The translations under genes and the position numbers were made by a program. From Eopsaltria australis (taxonomy: Eukaryota; Chordata; Aves; Passeriformes; Petroicidae), in contig JAVTVJ010000040.1 in NCBI GenBank assembly GCA_034509425.1, positions 2,907,501-2,971,500 on the forward strand: a DNA stretch of 64,000 nt, read 5' to 3'. The notes below the pieces were generated by a model. The model did not search any database. It saw nothing but the letters and a program-made list of their open reading frames with translations, and was not told the DNA's origin. Shown here piece by piece: positions 1 through 13,346 of this stretch; position 1 is the first letter of the stretch; every line of letters starts with the position of its first letter.

Positions 1-2509
1 TTTCTGTTGGCGGTCTCATGTAGGTGAAACTGTTTCATATGCTTCTTGCAGATGTATAGTGTATTTTTGTAAGTTGTCACTTTCATGTTTAGGTTTTCCA
101 GCTTCTACTCACAGTACTTCATAGACATGTGTCAGTGTTTTCCTACTAAAGAAAAGAGTGCACAGCACTGAGATTCAGGAGTGTTTTCCTTTCTTTCACA
201 GTGTTACTTTAGAAGCTGGGAAAATTAATCATGCCACACCTAGTTCTACTACTATGTCTGGATTCTTTAGCTTAACTAGCTTTGGCCACTTTTAAATAGA
301 TCCTTGCTGTTCTGCAGACTACACTGTGTATGATTTCTGGAACTCATCCCCAGGGAGTGACATTCCCTGCAATTTGAAATTCATTGGAAGAAAGTCTGTG
401 GGAAGATGTCTACCTGTATAAAGAGAAGAATGTCCAAAAAAAACTGCCCTGCAGTTCAATATTTAGACATGTGTAGCAAAACTTCTTGTTGTAGTAACAA
501 AACTGTTGTTTTCGTAAACTTAGCTAAAACATCAGTTTTTAACTATGAAAGTCAGTTTCTAGGTTATTACTTGGCATTAGGTACATATCACCGTTTCTTC
601 CTTTGTTTTGAGGGATGCCAGTGTCTCACTTTGAATTCTTGTGTGTAAAGAACTTTTTTGATCTTTAAGTACGCTGTTTCTGTCAATTTGTTTCTTCTGG
701 ATTGGTTACGAGACTTTACATTTTTATTTGAGCAAGTAAACTGAACTTCTGAAAGTATTTTACAGGCCTATGCAGATGTCAATTGGCAAGTAACAGTCCC
801 AGTAACATTTTCCTAGTAATCTCAGGCCCAATTATGCTGAGACACTCAGCTTTGTAGGGTAGAACAGGAGCAAGGTCTGGCCCAGAAGAACTTTCCTTAT
901 TGTTCTGCCTTCTTTAATGTCTTTATACTTGGCCATTCTCCTATGAGAAACTAGATTTACCTCTGTCCTTAGATTTCTAGTCAGCTTAACATATATCAGT
1001 CCTAACAACAGCATTCCCTTTTGCAAGTTCAACACCAAACCGTGTAAACTTTAGTGGAGAAGTTATTAGCAATCCTTTCTTTTTTTAATGCCCCTGTTTT
1101 TGGAAAATATTCATCCTTTTGATCCACAGTTTCCAGAGTTTGGGTTCTCACTGACATAAGGAGAAATCACAATATGAAATTCCATTATTTAATTTCCAAC
1201 TTTCCTCAATAACCTAATGAGGAGGGAGCTATCACTGTTGTCCTCAGAATTTCCTTCAGGTAAGGCAACCCCCAGCTCCCTTTTTTATATTTTTGGTTTC
1301 TGTATCTTGAAGCAGTCTTCACTATTTTTCTTGGGTTTATGTGGGGGAGTGAAGGTAGAGTTTTTTCCAGCATTAGATTGCTACTACTTCAACATGTTGT
1401 AAAAGCCTTTGAAAAATATCCCATTATATGTACTTGTATTTTGACACTCCCTCACGAAAGCTTTCTAAAGTGCCAGTTTGTAATGGGTTAAGAGGAAAGG
1501 GCCTCTGGTGGAAAAGCATGAAGATTAAAGTATAAAATCATGGCAAGCCCTTGTTTGGAAGGGGAGTACTGATGATGCTGCCGCTCTGGTTTGACTCCAT
1601 TCAGCATGGTCATAAGCAACTAGTGAAAATCAGATTAGTAAGGAGTGAATAAAGGTGGGTTTTAAAACCTATGAAAACTAAAGGAAATGGATTTGTGTTA
1701 GGGAATGCTTGTGTTATTATAAAACGGCAAGTGGTAGTCAGTGTTGATAAAAGAAAACTGGAGGAAGGAAAACCACAACCTCTACAATGCTGGACTTCTG
1801 ATCAGTTAATTTCCAAAGAAATCTTTTTCATACCTGAATGAGATATAGTAGTATAACTCCTTAATAAATTCATTAAGAGAGGTAATTGTCATTTACTGAA
1901 GGGTTAAGAGTTACCTGAGGAATGGTAACTGTGCATCTGCAATGCTGAATTCTGTGTGCCAGTTCTAACCAAATAAAAAAGGGGTATAAAATCAAGTCAC
2001 ACAGGCTAGAAGTAGTCACCTGGATTAGTTGAAACTGGAGCTGACAAAGATTTCCAGTATCTGTAAGGCAAAATGTTTGCAAGTGGTGGATATGCTATAG
2101 TTCATATATGTGGGTGGTTCTTCTTGGTTTTCAAGAAACTGCATAGAAATGGTTGATAAAACATCAATATATCAATATCTCATAGAGAGCCAGTATAAAT
2201 TAGGTGCTTGTCACTTACTTATCATTTTCTCCTGTCTTATTGTCTGAGAATTGAGTATCTGCTTGAAAACGTGTTAAAATTCTGGTTTTACAGAAAGTTC
2301 TTGAGCTTTTATTTTTCCTGAAACATTTTCACTGCAACCTGTTTCTTGTCAGCAGAATGAGAGAATGGTTGTTACATTCTTCCGTAAGTAGAAGATTCCA
2401 GTGTGCTTCTTTTGCATAAATATATGCCTGTTTAAAATTACCATTTATTCTTCATCGTACAAGGTATGTGATGCCTTTATTTTTCTTGATCTTTCATTTC
2501 TCTTTGTAG
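1..2509 (+). other. ATG5: 3' part of an ATG5 intron (upstream end outside window)
   Basis: This is the tail of the intron that precedes the first ATG5 exon in the window. It ends in a pyrimidine-rich tract and a TAG acceptor at 2507-2509. The next exon begins on a complete codon, so the intron is phase 0. The sequence is A+T-rich with short open frames of 60-80 codons that show no similarity I recognise. I see no repeat family, RNA gene or additional exon here. The exons encoding the N-terminal ubiquitin-like domain must lie upstream of the window. Confidence 0.85.
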
Positions 2510-2725
<216 letters not shown>

Positions 2726-5700
2726 TAATTTCTTCACATTTTAGTTATTGCATGAGATATAAAATGTCATTGTTCTGCAGAATTTTCGTGTACGGTCATG
2801 GAAAGCATTGATGGTTTTGGTAGGTTTTCTTTTTGGTTTTTTTAAATTAAAGTAATCATTTTAGTGATAATTCAAATGTGCCCTGAGTTATTCAAGGAAT
2901 TAGATTGGATCGTGACTCTGTTTAAACAAATCAAAACTAGCAACAAATCAAAATAGATAGATGCATATTGTCCAGTGTACTTTTGTGTACTTTTATTTGG
3001 GAGACACCTGGGCTGTAAGTGTTCAGTATTAGCTGTCTTGGACCATACATAAAAGATTGTCTCCTCTAGTTAATGCTTGTGGGTTGTCACTGGTAAACAA
3101 TACAGATAAACTTTTTAAAAAGTTGGCTAGTAGATGTAATAATTCTACTTTTCTCTCTGCCATTTTTAAAAATTGCTTTATGGCTTTCACAAGGACTTCT
3201 GCATAAATAAGTATTGACTTGAAAAAGTCAGCAAAATAATTCAGAACAAGATCTTATAATTAGTGTTCTTATGTCACACTGATGGCATAAATCTATATTG
3301 CAACGCAAAATAGAACTTTTATGTTTAGTGTCTTCTGTATCATGGTTCTTAGAGTCCTGCCAGTTGAAAAGCTTTTGTAAGTATTTCAGAAACTGCTCTC
3401 TAGAATGGGTGATCTTGCCACTTCATTGCATTTTTCTCATCTCCTGAAACTGTCATTTATATTATCAGTAGTAAATTTATTTTATGAAAGCATTTTACTG
3501 TAAGCATGAAGGTGTTTATTTTGGGTTGAGAGGCAAAATACTGAACACTTAGAAATAACATCTTCCCATATGTGTATAAGAAAAATTAAATTAAACAGAA
3601 AAACTTTAGAATGCAAGAAGACTTGAACCATGCTTTTAGTTTAGACAAGAAAGTTCTAAGTTAGTTCTGGTTTAATGTGTGTATTTGGTGAGTGTGTGGC
3701 ATTTTTTTTCATTGCTGTTTAGTGGCACTGCCATTCATATTAAAGGTACTCCAGTGATAATTTTGAAGATGAATGGTTATTAGAAACTCTGCTTTCTATT
3801 TTTTATTCAGTTGGAGGAGAGTTAGAAGTTGAGGCATTATCTTAATTTGCCATTTGAGTGGTAAGATTTTGAGGAAGGCTGTGCATACCTGCAAGACAAA
3901 ACAGTAAAAGTTAAAGTTCTTTTAACCAGAAGTTACAGAATCTCGATACTCTCAATATTTAAGGTAAGAGGACAGATAAACAGCATGCTTTTTTTGGTGC
4001 TCATCTTAGGCTTTATCTTTTAGTTGATTATTTGTCTAAGAGTATTTTCAGTTGTAGGGAAAACAGAATTTTTCTGTTTTGCTCTATAATGCTGAGAACA
4101 GCGGTTGCCTAGCAAAGTTGATTTCAGGGTTTCACTGTACTTAATGAGAAATTGCACCTGTGGAATCTGACACCTGAATGAGAAGTTTAAGCAATCTTTT
4201 GAATACTTTCAAATGCTAATTTTAATTTCTCAACTCTTCATAAAAGAGAAACAAGAAAAGCTTGTGAAACCAAGAAAACTCTTTTTAAGCATGTTGTATC
4301 TTTCAATATGTTTTTATAGGCTTTCGTTTGAGATGTAATAATTTTAAACCAGTTAGTGAAACAGAATGAATGACCACAAAAAAGAAAAGAAAGTAGCATT
4401 TGTGATAACTTCTTTGTAAGTAAAGATACATCTGCAGATTGTTTTTTCTGTGCAACTTCAAACAATTCAGTTCTTAATTAGAGGAAGTGTTATTTGTTTA
4501 ACGAGTGATAACATTACTTCAAAGACATGTCTTAAATTTACATTTTTGAAAAAAAACCTATCCAATTTTGTTTGGAGAAATGTAACTATTGAGTAATATG
4601 TAATTTGGTATAAATGTTTCTGCTGAGAAGCAGCTACTTGAACAGGTAACACGTGACACTTATCAGTTGTCTGTAGATGGCTTTTAAGAGAAGAGCTGAA
4701 ATAGTGAATTTGTGGGAAAATCTTTTGCTGGTAACAGCTGGTGGTTATTCATATCAACCTTTACATCCCTCCTCCCACCATTTCTGGTTTTATGTTAATC
4801 TGATACCAAATCAGGAAAGAAAATATATTCTTCTATTTTGTGCTGTGGTTTTTCTTACCCTTCGCAGACCATTTTTGATTCATAAACCAGATATTTCTGA
4901 GGTAGAACTCTTCTTTGGGACAAGTACCTTTTTGAGCAGTGTCATGGATGTCTGTCTGTGGTAGGGAAGTGATAAAAGCAGACTATGTGGCTATACTGAC
5001 CTTTGTTCCTTTTTAAGAATTGTTAAAATTCTTTGATCAGAATTCGTGGAAAATGTTACTACTGTTTCTGCTTTAATAGAGTTATGGCCATTTTTGTCAT
5101 GGATAAAGAGGATTTTCAAGTGGGTGGGTTTTTTTTTTCCTTCTTGCCTTTTGTGTGGAAAAATAAAGGCTTTCAGCTTTGAAACTCTTAAGACTCTATG
5201 GGCCTGCTGATGACTCAGGATCAAACTAATGAAATCCCAACTGTTTCCAGGGGGAGAGCTGTATTTTTTGCGTGGTTCAAAGAATTAATATCTATAACTT
5301 CAGTATATAATAGTTCTGATAAATGAGGGGATTTAGATTCAGCACATCTGCTTTTTATCAGTTGTGGACTAACAGAAGCAACTGTACCCTGAAATTTTCA
5401 CAGGCATCATTTATAACCAGTGAAGACTAGACTTGGTATTTCTGATACATGAGTGGGAGAAATAAACAGTAAAAACTCATAACTATTTTAAGGTTTCTTT
5501 TATATATTATAAAATATAATGAAGTCATTATTTTACTGAAAATATTACGGAAAAAGAATGTAATGCTCATTCATGCTGCAGGGCTTACCAAAAGTTAAGT
5601 GGCCATATTGAATTGTTCTTACTAGAGGAGAAAAATCCTGCAAGCATTCAGAATGTACAATACTGTATATCTTTTAATGCATCTGATCTCTTTCTTGCCT

Positions 5701-6299
5701 TACTGACAGAATCAGGCCTGTGTTGTCTTGCATTTAGTTCCAAAATTTATCTAAACTATCCTTGGGTTTTTGAGAGGCAGAAGTTGTGTTTGTTCTCAGT
5801 TATCACATTTCTGTTTAGAAATGTTTGAACTGTGAAAAAGGAAGTGTCTTACAGCTTTTCTTGTGCTGTGTACACTTGACCCACTCAGGTTTGATGTGTT
5901 TTTCTTCTTCATAGAGAGCTGGTGGAAGCAATGCTGTTTTTTACCTGATGGTGAGCATGCTTTAGCAGGTGAACTAATCTCTGTGATCTCAACTCATCAT
6001 TTGAAATTTGCTTAGAAAATCTTCTGGAGTTTATCAGGAGAATGAATAAAAAAGCTGTTAGTTTCTAAATCACAAAGCTACCTTGTTTGTTTCTTCCCCG
6101 TATTGCTACCAAAATGGGGAGTTCTTTCCATGTTCAATCTGTGGAGGTTGGTTAACTGTGAAGAAAGATTAAATAATTCCTTTGAGCTTTGAAAACTAGT
6201 GTATCGGTTAAGAGTGATTTCAAAAACCCAACCATTAACCTTCCTGGGCTGTTAGTTAAAAAATTCCCAAAATGCCTTATAATTAGCATCAGTACCTGC

Positions 6300-6960
6300 T
6301 CATTCTGGAGTTAAGCTAGCATGGTGCACACCAAACATAGGTGTTGCTGATGCCATGGAGCTGAGGGAATGTGATTTAGACAGATTCAGACAGCCCTGCA
6401 CAAAGTCAGCCCAGTGCTGGTTTGGTGTTGAGCACGGTCTGGTTTCGGGCAGGCTGGACCTGCAGAATGTATCAGCTGCATCAGAGCAGGCCTTCTTGGG
6501 GATGTTTCTGGGTTTTTTTCCATAGCAGTGGGTTTTGTTTGGGGTTTGGTTAGTTGTGGTGGTTTTTCTAGTATTGGATTGTGACCTAGACCACACTGTT
6601 AGTTCTGCAGTGTTTATGGGATTGTTACTCTTCTGCACAAATTACTAAAGCCAATGCTCCACTCGTATGGGTGCAGTATTGTGAGTCTGAACTGCCATCC
6701 CCCTGAAACTGCTCTTGGCTTTGTTACTCCTCTGTGCTGGCCTGGTGTCTGCTTGAATAGCTGCCCTTTGCTGTGGCACAAAGGTGGGGAATTGATGGCA
6801 GCCTGCATTCCCCTGTTGGCTTTCTCTTCTCTGTTCTCAAACAACAGGGCAGAGCAGGTCTGCTCTGAGGCCAGTGAGAATCAGTGAGTCTCAAAGGAGG
6901 GCAAGAGCAATACGAAGGCAGAGAAGGAAGGAAAGCAAAAGGTAACACGGCATTCACAAT
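6300..6960. other. G+C-richer block with overlapping open frames on both strands, no identified gene
   Basis: Compared with flanking intron, this stretch is visibly richer in G and C. It stays open in several frames: 112 codons on the minus strand at 6300-6638, and 77 codons on each strand around 6654-6957. The predicted peptides are low in recognisable motifs, and none matches a family I know. The frames overlap each other on opposite strands, which fits chance openness in a region poor in TAA and TAG better than coding. It could be a decayed element or unannotated noncoding sequence. Confidence 0.3.
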
Positions 6961-7440
6961 TCTGCTGAAGTCTCTGCCACAAGAAGAGGTTGCCTAGAGA
7001 TAGGAAGACAGAAATAGTATTTCTAGAGTTTTCACCATCTTCTGTTAGATGGCCATGTGCCATCTAATGAAAACCATTGTACTCTGAAGGAGCAAACTTC
7101 AAGTTGTCTTTTTGCTGCCTTCTGCTTTTCTTCCTCCTCTCGCTCTCAAAATAAGTCATTTCCTGAAAGATGTGTATGATCTAACTAAAGTTTAGAGTAA
7201 ACTATCTCTAAAAAATGAACTTTACCTTTAAATTTAAATTTCTTTAGTTGCTGAGGGTTTCTTGTCTTGCAATTTGAAATGTTTCTAAGTTACTTTCTGC
7301 TAGTAAACTCCTGAATTTATTAATATGCATTAATATAAAGGTTCCTGAACTTTTAAGGAAAGCTTTATTTTAGAAAATGTATAGTACAGGGAAAGCAAAG
7401 TGGGTTAGAAGGTTACATGTGTTATGCTGCTCTGTTTTCA

Positions 7441-7458
7441 TATATATATATAGAGAGA
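7441..7458. repeat. Short TA/GA microsatellite
   Basis: An alternating TA run is followed directly by a GA run. It is a compound simple repeat of under 20 bp inside the intron. It carries no coding potential and may vary in length between individuals. Confidence 0.7.
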
Positions 7459-9289
7459 GCATAATTAGAGATGGAGAAATCAACATTCCAAGGCTATCCT
7501 GTACATGGAGCAGAAGCTGGATGATGGATAAAATTGTCAGGAGTCCTTTTCCCTTTGACTTACTCAGGAAAGTCTCTAACAAGCCCTGCTGCTAATTCCT
7601 GTACAATCTGTGGGGTGTGTGATTCAGAAATGGATTATACTTGTTTGTCATCAGAGCTTTCCTTTTAGTTTAAGTGACACGACTTCTGAGATCACCTGCT
7701 TATTTGCTATAGAGAAAGTTTAAATTTTGTAGGAAGTATGCATTTTCATATTTGAATAAAAGAAAGGAAGTAGTCCATCTTGTTGACTTTCTTTGCCTAA
7801 ACCTTTTCCAGGGAAAGTGGTGACCTAGAAGTGAAGGGAGGGGATGTTAAGGAAACAGTGTACTTAAAGTGAAATTTCTGGTTTGTGAGTACGTTTAATA
7901 AGTGAGAAGGATGTTGGTAAGGTGTGGCTCCCTTGTGTATACTATAAGAAAATGGGGAAAAGGCCTTTTTGATCTGAGAGATAATCTGAAGAATGACATG
8001 CTGCTTTCTTGTACAGTCTTCAAAATGTCCTCTTATGTTGAATGCTGTTACTTTGCTATCTGTGACACGAAGAATATTTTCACATGTATCTATGGCTTCT
8101 GCTGCATTAAGTCAAAACTGTTGTAAGGTCCTGTCTCTCCATATCTAATCGTGACTCAAATATGAAGATAGTCTGAAAAGTTCAGTTAACTTGTGTTCCC
8201 TCTTCAGTGGTGGATTTGTACTATGTACCATGATCTTTCAAAATGCCCAAGTATAGCTGTTTAATAGCAAGAATATTTTAACTGTGGCAATGTGTAAAAT
8301 GGAGTGGAATGGAATCTTAATGATACCATACCAGTACTTCAAGCTGTGCTCTCAAAAATGCTGCCACTAACTGTAGTAGTCACTTGAGAGTCAGATACGT
8401 ACCTGAGTCTTCCTGAAGTCCTTGATAGTTGTAATTATCCGTGTTTTTATAAAACAAGAATATGAATGGTGAATTTAGGTGAACTAAGTAATTTAGAGAC
8501 AGGTTTTTAAGTAGGTGATAAATTATAGTAATCAAGCGTACATAATGTTTCTGACTAGAACAAAATTGGTTTTAAAATGTTCAAAATATTTATTTCATCA
8601 ACAAAAGCTCCTTCATGCTTGAGGCATACCACATAAAAACTTCACTTTTTATAAAATTGGTTAGAAATACCAGTGAGCAGAATGATGTATGCATGCAGAA
8701 TCTTATCTTCCTGGGAACAGTGTGGAAATAGTATTTATACTAAATTCGGAGAAGACTTCTTTTTGGCTATAGCAGTTAAAAGCAAGGCTTGTTAAAACAT
8801 GAGTCAGTAGAAAATACTCTTGCTTTAATGTTAAGGAAATAACACTTTGTATCCTTGACTTTCAGCTGCAGCTCTCTGTACCCTACAGTTTGATTATATG
8901 AATGTGACAGATTAACCCTTTGTGAGTTTGTCTGTGACTGAAAGGAAGAGTTGGTGGGAGCAGTTGATGGGTCGGAGGGCTTGATCTGCCATGCAGAGGG
9001 ATCATGATGGGTTGGAACCTCCTGGAGCTGACACACAAGTCCTGCACCAGAGACAGGAAAAAGCCCATATGTCATGGCAGTCTAGGAACTGACTGGGGAA
9101 CAGCTTTCTGGAAGTAGATAATGGTGAACAAGAAACTGAATTGAAAGCCTGTCGTGTGGTGTTGCAGAAATAAAGATTAACTGGGGAGCTACTCAAGCCC
9201 TTGTGCTCCCCACTTGGTTCAGCACTTGTAAAGCTGTTCTGTGTGTGCTGTGTCCTCTTGGAACCCCAGGACAAAAGAAATGTGGGTAA

Positions 9290-9552
9290 ACAGAAAAGAA
9301 TGCAGCAGAGTGCTGGTAAAATTCTTAGGGGCTGCAGCATATGCTGTATTAGAGAGCAGGGGAACTGCCTTGTTTAGCCTGAAGACGAGGGAGCTGAAGT
9401 TGGATTTAATACCTGCTTTCCACTACCTGAAAGGCCCCTAGAGCAGATGGAGTCATACTACTCTCATTCTTGTCTCCACTGGCAGTGGAGCTGGAAATTA
9501 CTGAAGAAAAAGCAGTTACTAGTTACAGCAGGAGGAAGTCTGATAGGACGTT
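9290..9552 (+). mobile_element. Old, diverged CR1 LINE fragment (sense), low-confidence edges
   Basis: Blocks such as 'ttgtttagcctgaagacgag', 'cactacctgaaaggcccct' and 'tctgataggacg' appear in the order expected for the avian CR1 segment near the end of ORF2 (consensus as I recall: GTTTAGCCTGGAGAAGAGGAG, then AACTACCTGAAAGGAG, then GATAGGACG). Divergence is high, so this looks like an old insertion. Neither the 3' end repeat nor a target duplication is visible. Edges are approximate. Confidence 0.5.
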
Positions 9553-9584
9553 GGGAAGGGAGGGTGGGTGGGGTGGGCTGGGGG
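9553..9584 (+). other. G-run cluster with G-quadruplex potential
   Basis: At least six runs of three or more G (9553-9555, 9558-9560, 9562-9564, 9566-9568, 9570-9573, 9575-9577, 9580-9584) are separated by one or two bases. This is the canonical pattern for an intramolecular quadruplex on the non-template strand of ATG5. Folding is inferred, not shown. Confidence 0.6.
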
Positions 9585-10715
9585 AGTGAAAGTGGTTGAG
9601 TGCAAACCCACAGAGACAGTCAAACTTCACTGGGCAAGGCCTTCAGCAAATTCATTTAACTTTGTGTAGGTAGCTCTTTTGGGACAGGGTGAGGAGTCAT
9701 TATTCCAAAGCTTGACCTCCAAAGGTACTTCCAAACTAAAGTTTTTCTGTTGTTCTTGTACATCTTGTACATCAGTCTTTTATCTCTTAGCGCTAGATGT
9801 GGCTCTGCCCAAGTAGTTACATGGTTCATATGGTTGTTAGACAGTGGTGAACCACTGAGAATGGACAAGTTTTGTGTTTTTTGAACTTCAGTATTGAACA
9901 TAGTTGTATGCGAGCTGCAAGTTGGTATTGCTTGCATAGAGCTACAGTTAGAATTTAATTTAATTGCTTTCTCTTTGATTAATACCACTAAATGGTTTTA
10001 AGAAGAAACCATGAATAGTCCAGACAAAATTGTGCATATGTGCTACCCCGAGGGCTATACTAGTTTGTTCACTTCTTTGACTTTTTTCTTTGACTTTCTA
10101 AAAAGATGCTGAAATACAAGAGCCATGAATTAGTATTTCCTTTTTGAATTTCAAGCCTTTCTCTCATTTTCATATTAATTCTTTCTGGTTTATAAACCCT
10201 CTCAACACCCTTCTTGAAATATGTCCAGTCCTAGAGTTTGATAATCTCTGATAGCAGCTGCATGACTATCAAATATAGAAACAAAATAATTCCTTACTAT
10301 TACGATATTTTTGTTGATAAGGTAAAAGATTAGGGTGGGGTTTTTTGCCTACCACACTGCCGTGGGAACTCCATTTTAACTGTCTGTGCTCTTACCAGGG
10401 TTTTTCATTGCAAGGTATTTGTAGATGTACTTTTCCATTCTATGATAATTGCCCAGATTGTTTGTGTGTGCAAATTTAAAGCTATGCTGCAGTGAAATGC
10501 ACATGTTGATGGAGAGCTCTTGAGCAATGCCCTTTACCCTCTCAGTGATCCATCCTGTTGTAGCCTCATGTGGGTGAAGGAGACCTGTCTAACTTTGAGA
10601 TCCATGTGAAATTTCAAGTTGTTTGAAGCGTGACAGCACTTGAGTTTCAGAAAATTACTCTAAGAGGCTAGTATGAGTAAAACTGATTTTTCTGGTTGCC
10701 TGAAGAAAATTTCAG

Positions 10716-10760
10716 GCTGAGACCCAGGGGCTAAAGAGACCCAGCCTTTTAGCCCTCAGC
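10716..10760. repeat. Imperfect inverted repeat (hairpin)
   Basis: GGGCTAAA (10728-10735) pairs with TTTAGCCC (10748-10755) around a 12-nt loop. GCTGA (10716-10720) and TCAGC (10756-10760) extend the stem after a bulge of about 7 nt. It has no recognised family and may be chance. Confidence 0.4.
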
Positions 10761-13275
10761 TTGGACTAACCCTTAGTTAACGCTGCTCAATAGCAAGAGG
10801 TTCAGCAGTTGCTGTCTATTAACAATAAAGTATGATGGGATTACCTAGAACTTTTTAACATAGCAAGGTATAAATTTGGATTAATTATAATGACTGCTAA
10901 AGGATCTCCAATCTGGTTTAATGGAAGAAACAACAATTCTCAGTGTTTCCCTGTATCAGTAATTTTTTCAGCTGTTTTAATGGGTAATTTAAAGGCATGA
11001 ATAATTTTACTGGTAGGTTTCTGAACCCTACATCCATAATGTGGCATACTGTATTTGTAAATTTTTGTTTGAGTTTACTTTGTTGCTTAATGAATTTATG
11101 TACTGAGATTGTCATGGGTGACATTAAGCCTTTGTAGTTCTGCCAACTCATACTTTTTCTAAATACGTAAATAGATTATTTTCAAAGCTTTTCTTAGATT
11201 CTGTACATCTCTATGGTACTGAAGGCTAATGTCTGTCTGACATTTGGGCATTCACTGACTGCATTTCTAAGAAATGAATAGTTATAAGCAACTTGGCTGA
11301 TGTATTTCTCTTCAATTATTTGGTTATTGACTTTCTGATCTTTGGCATAAAATACATAGAGAAGTTTTTATATTTCATCTTAGGCAAAGTTATACAGCAG
11401 TCATAATCTCTTGTTTAAGAAATATGATTAGTGGAGTCATATGAAACTTTTACACTGTCACTAATCTCACCTCTGTTCAAATCTTACTGTCATTACTTTA
11501 AATATTGTTATTCAGATAGGGACATCTGCCTTTTGCAACTACTGGTTTTTGCTAATACAGAAACTCTCTGACACTTCAAGCAAGCACTTTCTTAAAAACA
11601 GATGGACTGTGAAAAACAAAAGGAATCAGATTTGACTGTTGCAGTGGTTTAGATGTCATGCGGACTGCATAAGCTTTTCACGACAAGTGTGTCAAGTGCT
11701 TTTTCTGATGGGTAGAGAACTCCTCCTTGTTTACTGGCTTGATGAAAACTCAGTTTTGTTTTGATTGTTAAATTTCCGGCCAGCACCTTCTGTCTTTGTC
11801 CTGTCTAGCCAATAAACTAATTAGTTCTTACGGCTCATTGTAGCACTAATAGCTTCCTTGAGACTTTGCAAAATTAGGGGGTACTGATACATAGAAATTA
11901 GAGAAGGAAGAATCCTTTCCCTTAGTTTTTAAGGAGATTGGGGTGGATATTTGTCAGTGTTTGGGATTTTGTTTATTTTAAGCTTTGAGTCTTAAGGATT
12001 CTGTGAAAAGCAGTCCCTTTTGGATTTTGTACTTATAGACCTTTAGGATTCTGGCACTCAGCCAATGCTCTGCTAATAAAAGCTCTTGCTAGGTCATATA
12101 TATCAATGTGCAAACTGGATAGCTTTTTTTCTTCTGCTTGCTTTAAAAATTTGTCTTAGTTTTCTTAACACCCAACTCTGTTTCCTGTAGTGAAAACACT
12201 GAATTCCTGGAAAGATGTTTGAAGGACAGCAATATGAAGTTGTGAGGAGGAATTTGTTTAGAGGTCTTCAGATGGTGCTGTACACAGTGGGAGATCTGTC
12301 TTAAGATACCTGACTCTATTATGTCTAGCTAAAATTCCTGGGATATCAGGTGGATTGACAGAACATGCTTGATTACAAAATGCAACAAGTTCATAATTCA
12401 ACTGTTGCAGATTTATCGCTGTTATATTTGGAAACCACAGAAACTATTAGAACTTTGAACAATAGATTGTCTTAAACACTGCCCAAGTGTTCAGAGAGTA
12501 ATCTGAGATGTATAAATTTTTTAATTTAACTGCCTTAAATAAGATTACCTGGTTTCTGGTATATTTTGTGGGAGGTAAGGAAGCAGGAATGAAGAACAGA
12601 AGTAAGTTAACTGCACATTACTACTGTTTTTTTCATCCAGAGCCTCCCTTTTTTGCCATATTTGCATGCCACAAGGGTCAATATACTTAATCTTCTGACA
12701 TAAGTCTTTTATTTGTTCATAATTTCTTTTTCTTCCGATCCATAAGATGTGTTGCTCATTTCTGGGGAATTTTGAGGACAGTAAACTGTTCATCCAACTT
12801 TCCTAATTACTGTAATATGAGAATTAAACAAATAAATCAAGTTAATGTTTGTTTTATTTCTGTTCAAGTAGGATGTCTCCAAATATGGAGATTCCTTATT
12901 TAAGTCTGCTGAAGCTCTCTAGCTTAAGTAGGTCTGCATTGTTTTGTTCTGTGAATCACCGTAACAGTTTTCTCAAGTGAGTTAGAGGTGGTAATTGAAG
13001 TATAAATCTTATCAGTGCCTACTGTGGAATGCTTGTTCACACATCTATAGTGAAAGCTGCAAGCCATTCTCAGTGCTGCCTCCAAGGGTAAAGGAAGCAT
13101 GCTAGATCTTCACCTTCCCTCTGAGAGAGTTCCTGAGGAGGAGGCAGTCATCCTTCCTGTTGGACTTTTTAAGACTAAACCTCTGACTCTGTAGACTGGA
13201 TTTCCTAAATGTGGGATTGCTTGATTACAGTCTGCTCCAGGGTTGTCACTGTCATTCCCAGCCCAGTGAATGATA

Positions 13276-13346
13276 GGGTAGCACCCTGTTACGGGGTAAC
13301 ACCCTGCATCCAGGCAGCTCCTCATGCCGGGCAAGCGCCTGCCCGG
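13276..13346. repeat. Small G+C-rich patch: 13-bp direct repeat plus a 7-bp-stem hairpin
   Basis: GGGTAGCACCCTG (13276-13288) recurs with one mismatch as GGGTAACACCCTG (13294-13306), with a period of 18. Just downstream CCGGGCA (13327-13333) pairs with TGCCCGG (13340-13346) across a 6-nt loop. Several CpG dinucleotides cluster here, which is unusual for the surrounding A+T-rich intron. Function unknown. Confidence 0.45.

Noticed and set aside
4677..4964. 95-codon + strand open frame in the 12-kb intron
   Set aside because: No domain or similarity recognised and no sign of splicing into ATG5.
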